Assembly (NCBI GenBank): GCA_002863085.1
Contig: PKDT01000068.1
Location: forward strand, 1 to 50,676
Reading direction: 5' to 3'
Source of the DNA: Flavobacteriales bacterium
GTDB lineage: Bacteria; Bacteroidota; Bacteroidia; Flavobacteriales; TMED113
DNA: 50,676 nucleotides
Made by a program: the position numbers and the translations under genes. The notes beneath the pieces were generated by a model. That model ran no database searches and was not told the origin of the DNA. It saw only the letters and a list, made by a program, of their open reading frames with translations. Numbering within the stretch: the stretch's first letter is position 1; each line of letters starts with the position of its first letter. Shown here piece by piece: positions 48,641-50,676 of the stretch.

Positions 48641-50676
48641 TTATTTTATTATTTCAAATTTGGCAAATTTTGTTAGAAGTATTTTTTTACCAAAATTATC
48701 AAATATAACTTTGATTTTTTCATTTCCATGATTTTCGTCAACTGATAAAATTAATCCTTTTCCAAAAATGTTGTGGTTAATTTTCATACCTTCAACTAAG
48801 CCCCTATTGTCTTTGTAGTTAGTGTACTTCACCTTCTTGAGCGATGATGGAAAAGAAATGTTTGTTTTCTCTCTGTAAAAACTTCTTTTTTGTGTGTAAC
48901 CATTACCTACAGTTCTTTGTTCTTGGTATTCATTTTCACAAACGAAGTTTGTACAATCTTTCAATTCATCAAGAAATAGGCTTTTTTCAGTTGACTGAAT
49001 TGTACCAAATTGAAATCTATTTTGGCAATATGAAATTTTAATTTTTTTACTTGCCCTTGTTATTGCAACATATAATAATCTTCTCTCTTCTTCAATTCCA
49101 GACTTGTTCTTCACACTTCTGGCAGATGGAAAAATACCGTTTTCGAGTCCAGTTACAAAAACATACGAAAATTCTAATCCCTTAGACTGATGAATTGTCA
49201 TAAGGTTAACTTTATTTGAAATTTCATTTTCGTCTTTTGTTTCGTCTAAAGAAATTTCGTTTATAAAATCTCTTAAACTGTTATTATATTCTTTTAAGGA
49301 AAATAATTTAAGGCTGTTAAAAAGTTCACTAATATTTTGAAGTTTATTCAAATTTTCATCACTGTCGTCAAGACTTAGCCTTTTAATAATGCCAACCTCT
49401 GTCTCTAGATTCTGAGCAATGTTAAAAACATTGTCGTTCTGCATATTGAATAATTTTCTCAATACATTGGTAAATTCTGATAGTTTATTTTTAGCCCCTG
49501 AACTAATATTTATATTACTTAAGTCACAAGAAAGAGCTTTCCAGATCGTCTTGTCATTTTTTTTAGCAAAATCTCTAAGTTTTTGAACAGTAGTTGAGCC
49601 TATTCCTCTGGTGGGGTAATTTATAATCCTTAGTAGAGATTCTTCATCGTTGTTATTAATTATTAACCTCAAGTAAGCAATAATATCTTTAATTTCTTTT
49701 CGTTGATAAAATGATAAGCCTCCAAAAATTTTGTAGCCTATACCTAATTTCCTTAACGCATCTTCGAACGACTTAGATTGACTGTTATTTCGATATAAAA
49801 TAGCAATTTGGTTTAAATTATTTGAAGATAGTTTAATTGAATTTATTATTTCAGCAGTTTTTTGACCCTCATCTCGGTCGTTGTAATATTCAATAATATC
49901 CACTTCATCTCCTGTTTCATTATTACTAAATATTGTTTTGTCAATTTTTTGAAAATTATTTTTAATTAGAGTGTTTGCAACATTTACAATATTTTTTGTA
50001 GATCTATAATTTTGTTCAAGTTTAAATTCAGTTGTTTCTTTAAAAACAGACTTGAATCTCAAAATATTGTTGATATTGGCTCCGCGAAATGAATATATGC
50101 TTTGAGAATCATCGCCTACAATACAAATATTCTTGTGCTTGTAACTAAGCTGTTGAACAATTGAATCTTGAACAAGGTTGGTGTCTTGATATTCATCAAT
50201 CATAACATACCTAAAAATATCCTGATACTTTTCACAAGTTTCTGTATAATTTTGAAATAACTTATGAGTGTTAATCAGTAAGTCATCAAAGTCCATTGAA
50301 TTAGATTTGAAGCAAAACTCTGAATATTCTTTATAAATGTCTAAAAATTCTTCCTGGTTTCGAATCTTGTCGTTTTCTAAAAACTCATCATTAGTTGAGT
50401 ATCTCTTCCAGTCAATCAGTCTATTTTTTAAAATTGAAATCTTTGCGTGTATGAATCTTGGATTATAATCGTCTTTGTCTAGATTTTTATCTTTAATAAT
50501 TCTTCGAATAATTTTTATTGAATCATCATTGTCATAAATTGAAAAATTTTCTGAATAATTTAGCCTGTATCCTTCAATTCTTAAAATTTTTGCAAATACA
50601 GAGTGAAATGTTCCCATCCAAAGTCTAAATGATTGTTCGCTGTTAGTCAGTTTGAAAACCCTCTGTTTCATCTCAT
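48641..50676 (-). CDS. UvrD/PcrA-type ATP-dependent DNA helicase, 5' truncated by window edge
   Basis: GTFHSVFAKILR, YVMIDEYQDTNLVQDSIV, IVGDDSQSIYSFRGA, KLEQNYRSTKNIV, LMTIHQSKGLEFSYVFVTGL, EEERRLLYVAITRASK. Frame stays open past 50671 (..E-M-K-Q-R-V, the usual EMKxRV motif), so the Walker A part lies outside. Confidence 0.95.
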   Translation of the reverse strand, partial: EMKQRVFKLTNSEQSFRLWMGTFHSVFAKILRIEGYRLNYSENFSIYDNDDSIKIIRRIIKDKNLDKDDYNPRFIHAKISILKNRLIDWKRYSTNDEFLENDKIRNQEEFLDIYKEYSEFCFKSNSMDFDDLLINTHKLFQNYTETCEKYQDIFRYVMIDEYQDTNLVQDSIVQQLSYKHKNICIVGDDSQSIYSFRGANINNILRFKSVFKETTEFKLEQNYRSTKNIVNVANTLIKNNFQKIDKTIFSNNETGDEVDIIEYYNDRDEGQKTAEIINSIKLSSNNLNQIAILYRNNSQSKSFEDALRKLGIGYKIFGGLSFYQRKEIKDIIAYLRLIINNNDEESLLRIINYPTRGIGSTTVQKLRDFAKKNDKTIWKALSCDLSNINISSGAKNKLSEFTNVLRKLFNMQNDNVFNIAQNLETEVGIIKRLSLDDSDENLNKLQNISELFNSLKLFSLKEYNNSLRDFINEISLDETKDENEISNKVNLMTIHQSKGLEFSYVFVTGLENGIFPSARSVKNKSGIEEERRLLYVAITRASKKIKISYCQNRFQFGTIQSTEKSLFLDELKDCTNFVCENEYQEQRTVGNGYTQKRSFYREKTNISFPSSLKKVKYTNYKDNRGLVEGMKINHNIFGKGLILSVDENHGNEKIKVIFDNFGKKILLTKFAKFEIIK

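Noticed and set aside
1-50676. tRNA/rRNA, CRISPR array, transposon, prophage or defence island
   Set aside because: Intergenic gaps are all under about 200 nt, no GC-rich structured stretches, no regularly spaced direct repeats, no transposase/integrase/phage/defence proteins among the ORFs.

Overview
AT-rich, gene-dense chromosomal segment. Gene content points to a marine Bacteroidota, probably Flavobacteriales-like: an LpxC-FabZ fusion, PorX, a type IX secretion (T9SS) C-terminal sorting domain, DUF4290 next to murA, and lpxD-lpxC/fabZ-lpxA-efp synteny. I support 36 protein-coding genes. One is an edge-truncated lipoprotein (1..1715, minus) that is missing from the supplied ORF track because it has no stop codon inside the window; another, UvrD, is truncated at the right edge. 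Contents include surface polysaccharide assembly (wzx/wzz/wzy-like), a giant Ca2+-binding T9SS substrate, lipid A synthesis, aromatic amino-acid synthesis (aroB/aroA), adk-obgE, a fatty-acid beta-oxidation operon, purL-recG-pheT, grpE-dnaJ and murA. I found no tRNA/rRNA, CRISPR, transposase, prophage or recognisable defence system. I do not see a convincing novel multi-gene system; this is mostly ordinary core genome. The observations most worth a second look are (i) a DnaJ that has lost zinc-finger repeats I and IV (Zn center 1) but kept II and III, (ii) six of six convergent gene junctions that abut or overlap (-7 to +2 nt), with stop codons sharing tiny palindromes, (iii) an A-LPS-type polysaccharide locus beside a large T9SS substrate, and (iv) inverted repeats in the two largest divergent intergenic regions.
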